Source: an uncultured Bacteroides sp.
Lineage (GTDB): Bacteria; Bacteroidota; Bacteroidia; Bacteroidales; Bacteroidaceae
Direction: 5' to 3'
Assembly (NCBI GenBank): GCA_949289295.1
Contig: CASENM010000051.1
Location: 62,001 to 126,000, forward strand
DNA length: 64,000 nucleotides
Shown here: positions 63,917 to 64,000 of the stretch, in pieces
How the letters are laid out: each line of letters starts with the position of its first letter
Numbering within the stretch: position 1 is the stretch's first letter
The notes under the pieces: generated by a model
Told to the model about the DNA's origin: nothing
The model's database searches: none
What the model saw: only the letters and a program-made list of their open reading frames with translations
Position numbers and translations under genes: made by a program

Positions 63917-64000
63917 TCCACTACCAGTTTATATCCTATACCATACACGGCTTTCAGCTCGGGGGTAGCCCCGTTTTCCTTCAAATGTCTGCGGAGATTC
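63913..64000 (-). CDS. OmpR-family response regulator, C-terminus only
   Basis: The window edge leaves 28 residues and the stop, ending in the winged-helix wing (NLRRHLKENGATPELKAVYG then IGYKLVVE), the typical end of OmpR/PhoB-type DNA-binding domains. It forms the pair with the histidine kinase through an ATGA overlap. Confidence 0.9.
   Translation of the reverse strand, partial: NLRRHLKENGATPELKAVYGIGYKLVVE

Overview
The window looks like chromosomal DNA of a gut Bacteroidales, most likely Bacteroidaceae (a Phocaeicola, Mediterranea or Bacteroides relative). The signs are TAnnTTTG-type promoter boxes in front of many genes, a HU-HIG DNA-binding protein, NVEALA, DUF4494, DUF4923 and DUF4080 family proteins, Bacteroidetes lipoboxes, GH20 and GH3 enzymes, and a TPP-riboswitch thi operon. 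No rRNA, tRNA or CRISPR array was seen. The species cannot be fixed from the sequence alone.

Layout. 1-3.7 kb is an AT-rich, decaying edge: an edge-truncated transposase-associated ORF, a thioredoxin-like lipoprotein with an in-frame stop, a frameshifted beta-propeller lipoprotein, an intact NVEALA cysteine-rich peptide, a HU-like protein and a GH3 remnant. 3.8-6.8 kb holds an AraC regulator, rlmH, nadC and a DUF4923 protein. 6.9-10.3 kb is an FtsX/MacB-type permease with its ATPase behind a sigma54-type promoter. 10.3-18.4 kb is housekeeping and small conserved genes (CAT-like, glutaredoxin-like, MBL fold, YccF, FKBP, proS, a LolC/E-like permease, an aminotransferase). 18.5-26.3 kb has a broken gene, a fucose-isomerase-like protein, DUF4494, a B6 pair (YggS and a pyridoxamine kinase), a phosphoesterase lipoprotein and a PepC-type peptidase. 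26.3-31.6 kb is the thiamine operon thiS-E-G-C-(four-helix bundle)-H. After a DUF4080 radical SAM gene, 33.5-39.0 kb encodes a three-gene SMC/condensin-like complex of the MksFEB / Wadjet JetABC type with no JetD nuclease beside it. 39.2-50.0 kb, on the minus strand, is an efflux cluster (TolC, HlyD-type adaptor, GIN-domain lipoprotein, three MacB-like permeases) with no ATPase gene. Divergent from it is an NtrC-type regulator plus histidine kinase (50.2-52.9 kb). The right end has ispE, an RluA-type synthase, a CE1 esterase, guaA, a class A beta-lactamase, a GH20 hexosaminidase, a PepSY-like protein and a histidine kinase/response regulator pair cut by the window edge.

How parts connect. The permease/ATPase operon at 7-10 kb and the efflux operon at 39-50 kb carry the same upstream architecture: a sigma54-type promoter and two 17-bp dyads 5 bp apart, with exactly the same distance between dyads and promoter. 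This suggests that the NtrC-type regulator at 50.2 kb controls both loci, and that the ATPase at 9.4 kb may serve the ATPase-less cluster 30-40 kb away. Several intergenic repeat families are also present, the clearest being 18-nt mini-hairpins repeated at a 22-nt period at four sites.
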